Shown in pieces: positions 1-11,696 of a DNA stretch of 64,000 bases (the first letter of the stretch is position 1; each line of letters starts with the position of its first letter). The notes beneath the pieces are model-generated. The model made no database searches. It was not told where the DNA came from and saw only the letters and a list, made by a program, of their open reading frames with translations. A program made the position numbers and the translations under genes. This DNA is from Narthecium ossifragum (taxonomy: Eukaryota; Streptophyta; Magnoliopsida; Dioscoreales; Nartheciaceae): contig OY986964.1 of NCBI GenBank assembly GCA_963920575.1, positions 16,495,987-16,559,986 of the forward strand. Reading direction: 5' to 3'.

Positions 1-1697
1 ACATGGTACAATTGCCTCAAAATGTGGATTACGGCAGGGAGATTCCCTATCTCCTTACTTGTTTTTGTTGGTTCAAAAAGTTTTGTCAAAGATTCTGAAG
101 AACCCTACAGATGCCCTGATAGGGATGAAGGTGCCAAGGTGTGACTTTATCATCTCTCGTGCTGATGATTGTTTGTTTGTGACTAGAACCACATGTCTAG
201 AAGCAAGGAAATTGAAGCAGAAACTTATCTTGTTCAAGGAACTTTTCGGGTTGGAAATGAATTCCCTTAAGTTAGTATCCACTTCTCCAAAGTCGTAGGT
301 GTGGATAGAAGGCTTATTATATGTCACATCCTTGGCATTTCGGTTGCCAGAGGTGTATGGATTTACTTTGGAGTTCATTTAGTGACAAAAGGATCACCAC
401 TGTAGATTGTTCATGGCTTATTGATAAGATGACCGAGAGAGTTTTGGGGTGGCAAGGTAGATTAATCCCGGAAGTCGGAAGGGTAACCTTAATTCGGTCT
501 GTTCTACAGTTCATTCCAGGCTATGTCATGGCAACCTCAAAGCTACCTGTGAAGGTGATTCAAAGATTGGAAAGCATTTGCAGACACTTTCTTTAAAGAG
601 GGAAGATATCAAGTCTTTGCAATGTGGCTTGGAAGGAGCTTGTACTCCAACAGAGGTGGGCGAGCTAGGACTGAGAGATCTAGGCCTTTGGCAAAAGACG
701 TTGAAAATGAACCGAATGGCTTTGTTTCTCGACAAGAGTCGAAGTATTTGGAAGCAGTTGAGTAAGGACAAGTACAAATGGAAGGAGATTCTTTCGTCTA
801 AGAGAACTTTTTAGGGTGCACTGCATTGGAAAGCTTTATGCGAGGCTGCAGATGTGATCATGAAAGGATTAATTTCTAAACCAGGGAAGAATAGTGCAAT
901 CAGTCTGATTCATGATAACTGACTAGGCTTTGGTGCTATGGCAGATTCTCCCTTCCTCTTCAATGGTGATGATTGCTTTCATTCCGTTGTGGTGGGGGGT
1001 TTGCATAACAAGTCAGAATAGAACTATGATTGTGTGGTAGAGTTTGGTCATAAAGCCTTAGTAGAAGAGATCTTCAAAGTCCTAATTAGAGTAGAGGAAA
1101 CATGGGATTGCTGTCGATGGTCCCTAAATAAGAATGGTCTCATCAATACAACATTTTCTTATGATTTTTTTAGTGAAAGAGAAAGTTAATCCTAAACATT
1201 ATAATGAGATGGAGGTGTGGAGGAACCTTTGGAGTCTGCTTATTGGGCCAAGAGTCAAGCAGTTTCTCTGGCATGTCCTTCATGGTAAACTGGCTGTGAA
1301 AAAAGCTTTGTGGAGGTGCATGCTGGTCTTAGATAGGTTATGCCCGAGGTATGGAAGTGATACTGAAAGTATTCCTCACACGTTGTTGGAGTGTGTATTC
1401 GCCAAAGAAGTCCTAGAGGCTATCCTGCGTAAACAAAATTGGGATGGAGAAGAATGGGGAGCAGAAGATTATTTGAATTTATTACTTAGATCCTCGAATG
1501 AAGAAGGCAAGAGAAGCCTCAAGGTTCATGTTGCCTATGCTATCTAGTTAATTTGGAAAGATTGAAATCGAGTGGTATACGATAGGGACTCAGCGAGAAG
1601 CCTCGTGTTCAAAGCATGTCAAGTGACCAAGGAGACATGTGAGGGATCCGTTCAGACGCAAGGAGGATATGGGAGGCTATGGTTTTGCAGGTAGATG
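1..1697 (+). mobile_element. LINE (L1-type) ORF2 relic, upstream part
   Basis: This is a decayed non-LTR retrotransposon ORF2 read in several frames. Near 85-300 there is reverse-transcriptase sequence, including an ADD-centred catalytic box (RADDCLFV) in place of the usual F/Y-ADD. At 321-596 follows the block after the RT core (GWQGRLIPEVGRVTLIRS), common in plant L1 elements. At 1195-1450 there is a zinc-binding RT domain (WRNLWSLLIGPRVKQFLWH, then CPRYGS and HTLLEC). Stops and frameshifts are frequent, so it is not functional. The element is cut at 1697 by solo LTR L1, and its RNase H domain resumes at 30017 after a shared 5-bp duplication, AGATG. The 5' end lies outside the window. Confidence 0.85.
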
Positions 1698-1977
1698 TGT
1701 GAAGACATGTCCCTCTACTCCTGGGTCGACCGTCTGGGTCGGGCCCGTGGCTCATTTGCTTGTTTCGCGTCGAGCGCGCGATCCTGTGGATCGTATTGTT
1801 TCTTGAATCGCAAGGACAATTCGATAGATTGCGCCGTGTCGGTTTGTTTCACACCCGCGTGTGCACACACTGACCGTGTTTGTGTTACTGTTTGTTTAAA
1901 ACGGTTAGGTGAACCCGGGATCGGAAGATCCGGGCTTGGGTTTGTGTTCTAGTCCAAGTCTAGCTTTCTACACAAAA

Positions 1978-2660
1978 TGATCGATCTTTTCTTGCTAAAA
2001 AGATCGATCATTTGGTGCCTGGTAATCAAAGTGATTTGTCATAAGGAAAGATCGATCATTCATAACGTGGTTCGCCCGTCTATAAAACGGACGCAATCCC
2101 CTTCTGTTTTCTCCTTATGAAATCCGTCGTTCTTGAGCTCAGATCTGGCGAGATTTTGGAGGAGATTGAGGACGATCCTAGGCTCAGCAGCGCGGATTGA
2201 AGCTGCTCTAGTTTAGGTAGGGATCCTATCTACTTGGTTTTTCGGTTTTTGAGAGTTTTGAGTTTGCATGTGTTTTCTTTATTAGATCTTTGTGTATGCA
2301 TGATGGTTTTCAGTGCAAGTATCGGTTTTGGACTCGTGGTCTCTCGTACTACCAGATCTCAGAGTTTTGCGGGGTTTGGTAGAGTTTTTCAACGGTATTT
2401 TCCCTTCTTTCTCCGGCCAAGGTAGCCGGAGAACCCATAAAGACCGATCTTTCTTTAGGAATGATCGATCATCTTTGGGGCGTCATGCCTGGCCGATGCA
2501 TGATCGATCTTCTGGTGGAGAAGATCGATCTTTTGCTTGGCGAGCATGGACGGGGTCCCGGGTCGTGAAAATGACCGATCATCCTGAAGGGAGGATCAAT
2601 CCTTTTAGGCTTGACCGGGCTGGAACTCCCAGGTCGCTAGTAAGAAAGGATCGACCATCT
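1978..2660 (+). repeat. GATCGATC palindrome clusters in LTR L1
   Basis: Copies of GATCGATC, several extended to ATGATCGATCAT, occur at about 1980-2058, just upstream of the TATA box, and again at about 2440-2660 downstream of the leader. Neighbouring copies often sit in mirror-image pairs separated by a short AT-rich or GC-rich spacer. The position of the two clusters, either side of the LTR promoter, is the same as in the LTRs at 48085 and 55211. Confidence 0.8.
2091..2097 (+). promoter_or_regulatory. LTR TATA box (L1)
   Basis: TATAAAA lies in the context GTCTATAAAACGGACGC. Nearly the same context occurs at 48481-48487 and 55544-55550, so it is probably the conserved promoter of this LTR family. 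The transcription start is inferred about 30 bases downstream. Confidence 0.7.
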
Positions 2661-3563
2661 TGGTGGCTGGGAGGTGTTTTCGTCGGTTCTTGCTCGCGGG
2701 GCTTTGCATATATGGGTTTTCTTTATTGCTTATACCTTGTATATATAATTAAGCATGTTAGCCCCATAATGAGGGGTAGTGGTGAAGCGGAAGAGTGATG
2801 ACGCCTGGGATGTGTAGAATAAACGGGTTGGTCGCCCTACTGCTTTCCTTAGCCTCACATGTCTGCGTGCGCCGAGGGCATATGTTATGTTGTATTGATA
2901 GCAATGTTTGTCGGGGTTTCTTCCCGTTGCTGGTTGTTTTCTGAGCTGGCTGACAGTTGGTAGTGCTACCACTGCAGCAATTCCTTGGCTTATTTACATG
3001 TTCACCACCCTGTGCTAGCAGGGTACCGAGCCCAGACCCTGTCTTATATCATCACATGTGTTGCATGCTTATCTGGTTCCCTGCGTGTGTTCATAGTATG
3101 CATATGTTTGTGCATTTGTTTCATAAGATCAGGGCGTGGGCGATCTGTAGTATCACCGTCTCGAGGTTTGGAAGCTCTAACTTAACCCTAGGGCCGTAGC
3201 TGGATAGCTTGGTCCAGATTTGAATGGTTGTGTTCAGTCGAATTTGATAATAGGCCTAGATGACTTGAACACCTGTTGATCGAGGTTTTAGAGGTTGCGT
3301 CGGCCTCGAGCCGGGTTCTGAGGTGTAGCCGGTGTCCGGCTCTCTTGTCTCTTGGGTAGAGGGTATGCCTACTCAGTGGCGTTGTCTTCCCGCCTAGCAG
3401 TACTGGTTTCCTGCTCGTGAGATGGCAATGCAGGTTTCCTGCCTCGCTTAGGGTGACCCAGTATGTGACTAGCTCAGCCGGAAGACCATGACTAAGGCCC
3501 CTCAAGGACACGTGGTGGGGTTGTGGAGCCCCTGTATATACCCAGGCTTTGCTTGAGAGCGAT

Positions 3564-3584
3564 ATTGTCCTTAGGGGTGGCAAT
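3564..3584. repeat. hAT left end: target duplication and inverted repeat
   Basis: The target duplication ATTGTCCT (3564-3571) is followed by the inverted repeat TAGGGGTGGCAAT (3572-3584). The matching right end is at 16696-16716. Confidence 0.95.
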
Positions 3585-3785
3585 ACAGGTCGATGGGTCG
3601 GGTTCAGGTCGGGTCGAGACCCGATATCTCGACCAAAAATCCCAACCCGAACACGACCCGTTTACTAAACGGGTCAATTTTGTCAACCCGAACCCGACCC
3701 ACTTTTAAACGGGTCAACCCGACCCAACCCGCCCGACCCGTTTATTAAACGGATCGGGTTGGGTTCGGGTCAAGTTGACCCGTTT
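3585..3785. repeat. hAT left subterminal repeats
   Basis: About 200 bases contain many copies of ACCCG and CGGGT in both orientations, often as AACGGGTCAA or GACCCGTTTA. Subterminal repeats of this sort are the transposase-binding sites in known hAT elements such as Ac. The binding role here is inferred from position. Confidence 0.75.
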
Positions 3786-4376
3786 AACAACCTATAAACA
3801 ACATGTTTAATAAAATAACACATAATCTTCTGTTTAACAACTTGTTTAACAAGTACCTATAAAACAAAATAACATCACCATCATACAATAATGGAAAAAC
3901 CAACAGTTGTTCCTCATAAACTTGTATCTCTAAAGTTCTAATATAAAAATTGATAAACACCAAACAACTTGATAAGAAATGCTCTCAGGCTGATGAGACA
4001 TTGAGACTCCTCATAAGCTTGTATCTCTATTTGGCTTGTATCTGCATTGGCGCCAAAGTTGATCAGGATCAGCGGCCTCTGGTGCCAAAACATTCTTAAT
4101 CTGCAACTCCAAAGTCAAACATTAAACGAAAACATAATAAGGGGTGTAAGGTGAATTAGGCTAATTCAATAGTCTGCTTTTGTATCACCAGAAGCAGATG
4201 TCATTCGATAAAGATAGCATTCTAAAACTGTACACAAACCAAGAGATTAAAAAGCTAGAACTATAATGGATAAAGCGGGAGGCCAGAAAACCTCAAGCAA
4301 GTGCAGGTGTTCACATTGGGAGAATGATCATAATTCATAAATATCATAAATTTAGTAGACAGATCAAACAAATATC
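3786..4376 (-). other. hAT 3' noncoding segment
   Basis: This is AT-rich sequence between the left subterminal repeats and the nested Ty3 element. It lies downstream of the transposase stop codon on the minus strand, so it is probably 3' UTR and flank. I see no gene in it. Confidence 0.6.
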
Positions 4377-5794
4377 TGATGAGTCACTAAATATTCATAC
4401 TTAAACCCCCATAATTTACATTTGTTAGCCCGAGAGTGTTTGTATTTGATAGCTTGTTAGTTGATTTTCAGGTTTGATCATGCTTTGAGAAGAAATGCAA
4501 GAAATTCGGTTAATATGCTGAAATACACTGCTCTGTCGACTGTTAGCACAATATTCACAAGAAATTATCCTTATGTTCAAATATTCTGAAATTTTGGTGA
4601 CAGCTAGTAGACATCAAGACGTACAACTTTCATGTTGGACACTTCGTGAGTTTCCTGATGGTGTGATAGCAGTTTTGAAGAAGATGAAGATATTTAGCTG
4701 CTGGAAGACTAGTCCGTCGACGCCCGGGAGAATATTCGTCAAATATTCTATATAAGTCCAAATATTGTAAACTCTTCGGGAGATGACAGAAGACTTCCAA
4801 ATCTACATCTTTTATGTTGGACTCATTCTCAAGTTCCGGACCGGTTGAACCCAGTCGCGATTGGAAGAAGCTATCAGGGCAGGAATTCCGAGTTGCACTT
4901 GAGGTCTAACTTAACCCTAATCCGGGAATTAAGATATAAAAAGGGCTTTGTGGCTGGAAAACGGGAGGCCTCCATAGAGAGAAATAGAGAAACTCAGATT
5001 GGAGAAGAAGACGGAGATTCGACGTGGATCCCTAACCTTCTTCATCGCATACATGGATCTCATCCAAAAGATGAGTGGCTAAACTCTCTACTTAGGGATC
5101 TCATGAAGCTTTAGTGTAACTTCTTTGTATTTTCTAGTTTGATTCTTGTATCTTTTCAAAGACATGATCCTATGAATATGGTTTTATTTTATAAAGAGTT
5201 GAGGGAACAGAGTTCCTCGACGTATATTCAGACCTACTTGATTGCTGTGCTTGATGGTTGAGATTCGTAGGATGGTTTTCATGTTGCTTTTGTAGATGCC
5301 TTTGAGATACTCTATGCTAGATGAAGATAGGTTGTACTCAGATTAAGTTCGAAGACAATCTATGCTAAGTTTGGATAGGTTATGCCTTAGGGAAACAATT
5401 GCATTATTTTAGGGATTCATGTAAGCTTAAGAAGCTATGAATCCATAATGTCGAGATAAGAAACAAGATGATAACTAGAGAATACGGGAAGTGAAACTAA
5501 AGTGGATTGAGTAACCCCTAGGTTTTCTCTCATTGATCTATTTCCATTTCATTAATCGCTTTCTTAATTAGTTTTAATTAATCAATTTCCAAAACCCCAA
5601 ATCAATTCTTCTTTGCTTTAGGATTAGAGTGTTGAGAGTTAATTCTGATTTTCTTGTTAGTCAAAGTTTTCCCTGAGGATCGACCCCGTATTTCACCATT
5701 ATTCTATCTTATTAATTTAGTGTTGAAAGAAAGGTTTATAAATTTCTAAATTGCGTTTTGCATACGTTTTAACGAAGACGTTTATGAGCGATCA
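4377..5794 (+). repeat. 5' LTR of the deleted Athila-like element
   Basis: The LTR starts TGATGAGTC and ends GAGCGATCA immediately before the primer-binding site. It is about 1.42 kb and matches 11697-13115 with scattered substitutions and a small indel (near 12200). It contains no convincing gene. Confidence 0.9.
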
Positions 5795-5799
5795 ATTTT

Positions 5800-5817
5800 T
5801 GGCGCCGTTGCCGGGGA
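5800..5817 (+). promoter_or_regulatory. Primer-binding site, tRNA-Asp type
   Basis: TGGCGCCGTTGCCGGGGA begins five bases after the LTR. This is the primer-binding site typical of Athila-group elements, which is complementary to the 3' end of tRNA-Asp. The identical sequence occurs at 20881-20898 in the second Athila-like element. Confidence 0.85.
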
Positions 5818-5985
5818 AAATCTTTTGATTTACAACGGAGTATCGATTTCATCTTCTCGTAACTCTTTTTCTGAGTGTAGTTAGATTTTTATTTTTATTT
5901 ACGTTATTTTACATTTTTTTTTGGATTTGTCTGATAATTTTCTGGAATTTTTGCAGCGCTGGAACGATCTTACGTTGAAGACTAT

Positions 5986-6195
5986 TGACGGTCGACCGCG
6001 ACATCGACCGCCGGATCGACCGTCGCCCTCTACGATAGCCACGGTCGAACGCGACATCGACCGCGACATCGACCGTAGCTCTCTGTCAAAAATAAAGCCT
6101 CCCACGGTCGATACGAGGATCGACCGTCGCGTCTTCAAATAAGGTTGCACAGTTCCACGGTCGACCGTGAGCTCTCCACGGTCGACCGCGAGATC
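5986..6195 (+). repeat. GGTCGACC-type palindrome array in the 5' leader
   Basis: Between the primer-binding site and gag lie repeated blocks of ACGGTCGACCG followed by CATCGACCG and GATCGACCG. Successive TCGAC cores sit 12 bp apart within a block. The same arrangement recurs at 8913-9215 in this element and in the LTRs at 49429 and 62510, which belong to another family. Confidence 0.85.
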
Positions 6196-6320
6196 GACCG
6201 TGAGCGCAGTTAGGTTAGTTTTATTCTTTTAAATTTCTTTCCTTTCAATCTTTGTTTTTCGGATTTTCTCCTCTCCTTCTAAGATTCTGTTTTCTTTTTC
6301 TCTTTTTGGTGTGATCTTGC

Positions 6321-8734
6321 ATGAAAGGTAGGCGGTTCTTAAATACCCCTCTGGAACCTTTGGATCTAGAACTAGAGACCACACTCCGAAAAGCTAGAGC
6401 CTTAGGTCAACAATCTTTGAGTAATTATTAGGAGGCCTTGAGTAACTTGCAATCTATTCACGAGACCGTTGTCACAATGGCTGAAAACGAGGGACATGTC
6501 ATCAACCCTAATGCTAATCTTGAGAGGGGAGGTAATAATAATAATAATGGGGGGTACAACGTATTCCTTTGAGAAATCACTTCTTGCCCACTGCCTACAC
6601 TTACACCCCTTCCATTGACCCTCCTGCAATCACAGCCTCACACTATGAGATTAGACCCCAAACGATTCAAATGTTACCCCACTTTCATGGTTTAAGTAAT
6701 GAGGACCCATACGACCACATTCACAATTTTATCGATACCATTGCTACACTGAAAATGGAAAATTTTAATGATGATGCCTTTAAGTTAAAACTCTTCCCCT
6801 TCTCGTTGAAAGATAAAGCTAAACACTGGCTTCAATGTTTACCTCCACGCTCAATCACAACTTGGGACCAACTCCAAGAAGCAAAGGATGTCCCTTTTGT
6901 CTTCAATGATGCGTGTTTGACTGCTTTCAAGACTATTCGAGATTTACTAGCTACCGCACCTATCGTTCATTCACCTGATTATTCCCTACCTTTTGAGCTA
7001 ATGTGTGATGCCTCTGATTCGGCTATAGGAGCTGTGTTAGGACAGCGAGTAAATAAAATTTCGCATGTGATTTATTATGCTAGTAAGACCCTCTCTGAAT
7101 CTCAATTAAATTATACGACTATTGAGAAGGAATTATTAGCAGTAATATTTGCATTGGAAAAGTTCCGGTCCTACCTCCTAGGTTCGAAAATCCTTATCTA
7201 TACAGATCATGCAGCTCTGCGATATCTTTTAGCTAAAAAGGATGCCAAATCTAGACTGATTCGCTGGATCTTGCTTTTACAATAATTTGATCTAGAGATT
7301 AGGGATAAGAAGGGTTCCGAAAATGTAGTTGCTGATCACTTGTCTCGCCTACCGTTGGAACATATTCTTGATGACACTCCTGTTGACACGGCCTTTCCCG
7401 ATGAACATCTCTTTCAAGTGACCCGTCTTTCGTTGCCCTGGTATGCACATATAGTTAACTATCTTGTTTCCGGCCAGCTTCCTGACTCTTGGTCTAAAAA
7501 TACTACGAATAGATTCTTTTCTCAGATTAAATATTATATATGGGAAGACCCTGAGTTATTTAAGCACTGCTCTGACCAAGTTATTCGTAGGTGTGTGCCC
7601 GAGTCTGAAGTTCATAATATTCTCACTTTCTGTCATACACATGCATGTGGTGGTCATTTCTCAGGAAAGAAAACTGCTACAAAAGTTTTACAGAGTGGAT
7701 TCTATTGGCCTACGATTTTTAAGGATGCTCATAATTTTTGCCAATCCTGTGTGAGGTGTCAAAAGACTGGAAATATCTCTCGTAGGAATGAGATGCCTCA
7801 AACTCCGATCTTAGTTGCCGATATTTTTTACATTTGGGGCATTGATTTCATGGGTCCGTTTCCACCTTCCTTTGGATTTCAGTATATCCTTGTAGCTGTT
7901 GACTACGTGTCTAAATGGGTAGAAGCTATAGCAACCAAGTCGAATGATCATAAAGTTGTGGTAAAATTTCTTCAAAGTAATATTTTTTCTTGATTTGGTT
8001 GTCCTCGTGCGATTATTAGTGATGGTGGTTCCCATTTCAATAATCAACATTTTGCTTCCCTTCTTAGAAAGTATTCTATTACTCATAAGGTCGTCACCCC
8101 TTATCATCCTCAGACCAGTGGCCAAGTAGAACTTTCTAATAGGGAAATAAAGTGCATTTTAGAGAAAACCGTTCGCATTGACTGCACAGATTGGGCCATA
8201 AAGCTAGACGATGCACTGTGGGCTTACAAGACTGCTTATAAAACGCCTATTGGTATGTCCCCATATCGATTAGTTTTTGGTAAGCCTTGTCATTTACCTG
8301 TTGAATTAGAGCATCGGGCTATGTGGGCCATTAAAAAGCTTAATACTGATATCAATGCCGCCACAACACATAGGAAGCTTAGTTTATGTGAACTTGAGGA
8401 AATTCGCAATGAGGCATATTTGAATTCCAAAATCTATAAAGACAAAACAAAAGCTTTTCATGATAAACACATTTCGAGAAGGACTTTTGTTGTTGGGCAG
8501 AAAGTGTGGCTTTTCAATGCCAAATTACGCCTTTTCCCTGGTAAATTACAGTCTAGATGGTCCGGGCCTTTTATCATAAATAACGTATTCACGCATGGTG
8601 CAGTAGAAATCCGCAATCCACACACGAATGAGATTTTCACTGTTAATGGGCACAGATTAAAACATTATGTGGAGGACATCGTTCATGGTGAGGTTATTGA
8701 GTCCGTCGAGTTGACGGATCAATGCTTTAAGTGA
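6321..8734 (+). pseudogene. Gag fragment fused to RNase H and integrase (deleted polyprotein)
   Basis: The gag start is probably the ATG at 6321 (MKGRRFLNTPLEPLDLE). It soon meets a TAG at 6429-6431 and a frameshift near 6550, close to an AAT repeat. From 6569 a single frame runs to 8734. It encodes the gag core ([12 protein letters not shown], then [15 protein letters not shown]), then joins abruptly near 6885 to RNase H ([25 protein letters not shown]). An integrase follows, with the H-C zinc region (CGGHFSGKK, then CVRCQKTGN), the catalytic aspartates in [10 protein letters not shown] and IISDGGSHF, and the glutamate region [11 protein letters not shown]. Two in-frame stops (TAA 7283-7285, TGA 7991-7993) interrupt it. 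Protease and the RT core are absent. The in-frame junction implies a deletion of a few kilobases. Confidence 0.88.
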
Positions 8735-8747
8735 TCCTTTTATGGAC

Positions 8748-8794
8748 GTCAAGCGAAAGACGTAAAATTACGCGCTTCCTGGGAGGCAACCCAG
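8748..8794 (+). other. Conserved post-pol hairpin element
   Basis: Fourteen bases after the pol stop codon comes GTCAAGC-GAAA-GAC, then AAA, GCGCTTC, and the stem-loop CTGGGAGGCAACCCAG (stem 5 bp, loop AGGCAA). The same layout lies at 26373-26421 after pol of the other Athila-like element, with a 6-bp stem and the same loop. The role is unknown. Confidence 0.7.
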
Positions 8795-8912
8795 TTTTAT
8801 GATTCTTCCTTAGCTTTGAAAAACTTTCTTTGATTTTTAGGTTTTTTTCCATGTTTTTTCCGATTTTTCTATGATTTTCGGTGATTTTCTTTAGAAAATC
8901 GAATTCCTAGAT

Positions 8913-9215
8913 CACGGTCGACCGTCACAACGACCGGTGCATCGACCAGTCTCTCACAGTCGCTGGATCGATCGACCGTCGGCGCGTCAATACCTATCCT
9001 ATCAGTCACGGTCGACCGCCGCATCGACCGTTACATCGACCGTCCGTCTCTGTCACGAAAACAGCCCTCTCAGGGTCGATGCACGGATCGACCATCGGAG
9101 TCGGTTGGCATCTCATGGTCGATCGACCGATCGACCGTCGGCTTACGTTACCCTCTCACGGTCGACCGTCGCTATAGTAGTTCATGATCGCCTTATCCCA
9201 CGGTCAACCGTGGGA
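8913..9215 (+). repeat. GGTCGACC-type palindrome array downstream of pol
   Basis: This is a second array in the deleted Athila-like element. It has CACGGTCGACCGTC and related blocks, such as GATCGATCGACCGTCGG, with CATCGACCG and GATCGACCG neighbours. It lies between the post-pol hairpin and the acidic ORF at 9485. Confidence 0.8.
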
Positions 9216-9484
9216 TCGACCGCCAACCTTGTTTTTCTGCTCGAGCGGAACTCTACTCGGATTTCAATCCTACTCCTACTCGATCTCGTACTTTAATTTA
9301 AATTGGAGTTTCTCCTCTATTTAAATCTGTCCGTTCCTGACTTCCTAGGGCATCTTTTCTTCTTTAATCATCAACCTCCTTCCATCGTCACGTCCCTGCT
9401 CTGTTCTTCCCCTGTTATTCCTTTGTGCCATCGTCGATCGCTTCTCTGGTCTTCTACCACGCAGCCAGAGAACTGATTTCTGAG

Positions 9485-10000
9485 ATGTCTCGATCGAGCC
9501 AATCCTCCTACTATTCTGATGATAGTCCGCCCCACTCTCGGATGTCCGACTTCGCACCTGGATCTCCACTGTCACAAGCGTCGTGGTTCTCCTCCGATGA
9601 GGACTCGATGAGCACTGCAGATTCTTCACCACCACCATCGCCACCCACAGTCTTATGCTTTCCGCCTCGAGTTCGTTCTGAAGACGATGCCCCTGGTGAT
9701 GCCTCTGACGCCTATCCTAATGGTTTTGAGTTCTATGGGCCGTTACCTTCAGCAGAGCTGTTTGCCCGTATTGTTTATGATATTCAACATGCTCCAAACC
9801 TGGACGATCCCTGGGTCTCCTTCGAGAGTCCTGGCGGTTCAAAACTCGTCGTGTCGCCACGTTCCCTCATTGATCCTGATCTTCTCACACCTCATGATTC
9901 ACCGTATGCATCGGATGATCCTGACCGTCCACTGACGCCGATGTCTACTGATTATGATTCTGACGATGAAGATAGCGAGGATGAGACGGATGACGACTGA
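9485..10000 (+). CDS. Small acidic serine-rich ORF in the env position of the deleted Athila-like element
   Basis: This open frame encodes 171 residues from the ATG at 9485 (MSRSSQSSYYSDDSPPHS) and ends in a very acidic tail (DSDDEDSEDETDDD). It is rich in Ser, Pro and Asp. I see no signal peptide, membrane segment or zinc motif, so it does not look like an envelope protein, although Athila elements often carry an env-like ORF here. It is intact although the upstream polyprotein is broken, which is unusual. The frame can be extended upstream to about 9425 without a stop but also without an ATG. I do not recognise the protein. It could be a lineage-specific accessory ORF or a chance frame. Confidence 0.45.
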   Translation: MSRSSQSSYYSDDSPPHSRMSDFAPGSPLSQASWFSSDEDSMSTADSSPPPSPPTVLCFPPRVRSEDDAPGDASDAYPNGFEFYGPLPSAELFARIVYDIQHAPNLDDPWVSFESPGGSKLVVSPRSLIDPDLLTPHDSPYASDDPDRPLTPMSTDYDSDDEDSEDETDDD

Positions 10001-10594
10001 GGAGTTTTGCTGATTTAGTTCTTTAGGACTCTCTTAGTGGGTGGTTGTTTTTCTAGTTTCCTTTTATCGTGGTGAGATGGTTGCTATAGAGATGCTAGGG
10101 CAGTGAGCTTTTATTTTGGATTCTATTTTAGATGTTATTTTGGATTCATGTCGATGTTGGAACATCAATTTTTATGCTTAATAAAGTTTTAGGATCTTTT
10201 GCCAATTGTTCCCTTTATACCTTTCAGCTTGTCTTTGGGCTATATTTATCATTCTATTTTCTTTGATCTTTTGGAAAGGTATATTTTTATGGCAGGTGTT
10301 CCTCTGGAACTCATTAAGGGGCACATGTTGGAAATCTTATATAGATCAATCAGGGGGTTATTCTTCAAGTCTTTACATATGTCTCTAACGTGTTATGGTG
10401 ATTTCTATGGTTTTATTCTTTTAATCTCTTCTAGAGACATGAATTCATTTAAGGGTGACGTATTCTTCTTATGGGCGGTGTGGTGATCGTCTTTTATGCG
10501 CGCCAACTACTTAGAGCGCGATATTTACGGTGATCTCTACCCTTTTTCCTTGCTTTATTTTTATGGCTTAGTGTAATTAGGGACAATTACATTC

Positions 10595-10607
10595 AAGTTG
10601 GGGGGTA
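10595..10607 (+). promoter_or_regulatory. Internal polypurine-tract-like motif
   Basis: AAGTTGGGGGGTA is nearly identical to the terminal tract at 11684-11696, but lies 1.1 kb upstream of the 3' LTR. It may be a second plus-strand priming site. Confidence 0.5.
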
Positions 10608-11683
10608 GATTTTAGGAATTTAATTTCTTATACATCCCTTGAATTATGTCAAAAGAATGAAATTATGATATGATTTGACAAAGGTGCATGTTTTAGAAAT
10701 TTATCTTATGAATTATTTTGAGACTTGTATGCCATATAAGAAATAGTAAATTTTTACTATGCATGACACTATTTCTATACTTTAACACTTTTATCATGAT
10801 TTAAGGATAACTTGACATATCCTAATGCACATGTTCACTTCCACATGTTAAGGGGTTGATATTAGATTCTAAGCATGATACTAAGATAGATTTACAATTT
10901 TATGTCATGACACAGAAAATATATGAACACATGCAATTATCTGAGTATGCGAAAAAGAGGATCTTCAACTTAGTAACCGGGCAGTGTGCCTAGCCAGCGT
11001 GGTGTTCGCGTAAAACGGTTGAATTTCCTAAGAAAAAAAAAGTTCTGGAGCTTGATAAAGTTGTGCCTAAAAAAAAACTATTAAGTCTTTTGCTAAGTAA
11101 CCGGGTCTCTGCGCCTCAAGAAGCGGAGAGTGCTCGCGTAAAAAGGCAAAGTGTCTGATAGTTGAGAAAAAATGACGAAGAAAAAAAAAACAGATATTGC
11201 TATGTGATAAGTGGAAAATATGTGCTTGGGATAGGATTGTGATCTTGAATAGTTGAAATGTTTAGATATAATTGACGGTCTGAAGCATGTGGAACCCCAA
11301 TCACACACAGGAGTGTTAAAGTTATTCTTAATCATGATTAAGTATGTTGAAGTGTTGGAAATATGTTATGACATGTTTTGATTTACTATGTTTTTATGTG
11401 ACTATGAGTTGAAGGGTATATTTATGGATAGTATTTCTATTTCATGCATTAGAGTTGATGAATATTGTGATTGATTTCTAATGATATATTCAAGGGATTG
11501 TATAGATGTTTGTGGGTGTCATCCCTGAAAACCCTCAAGAGACTATAACTCCTCCACTGGGGTAACCCAGGGGTTTAAAGGCTTGTTGCACATGCTAAGT
11601 GCAATCGTGAGACCTACGAAAGTGGCTAGTTAGATTTATTGCTTTCTCTTTATATTTTCTTTGCTCGAGAACTAGCAAAGTGT

Positions 11684-11696
11684 AAGTTGGGGGGTG
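11684..11696 (+). promoter_or_regulatory. Terminal polypurine tract
   Basis: AAGTTGGGGGGTG directly abuts the 3' LTR start at 11697, the expected position for plus-strand priming. Confidence 0.75.

Larger units (their letters stand above)
10001..11696 (+). other. Noncoding 3' region of the deleted Athila-like element
   Basis: This is AT-rich sequence with no convincing gene. It holds two copies of the purine-tract motif AAGTTGGGGGGT, internal at 10595-10606 and terminal at 11684-11695. A pair of similar short segments near 10970-11015 and 11095-11150 (AGTAACCGGG, then CGCGTAAAA) looks like a diverged tandem duplication. Confidence 0.65.
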
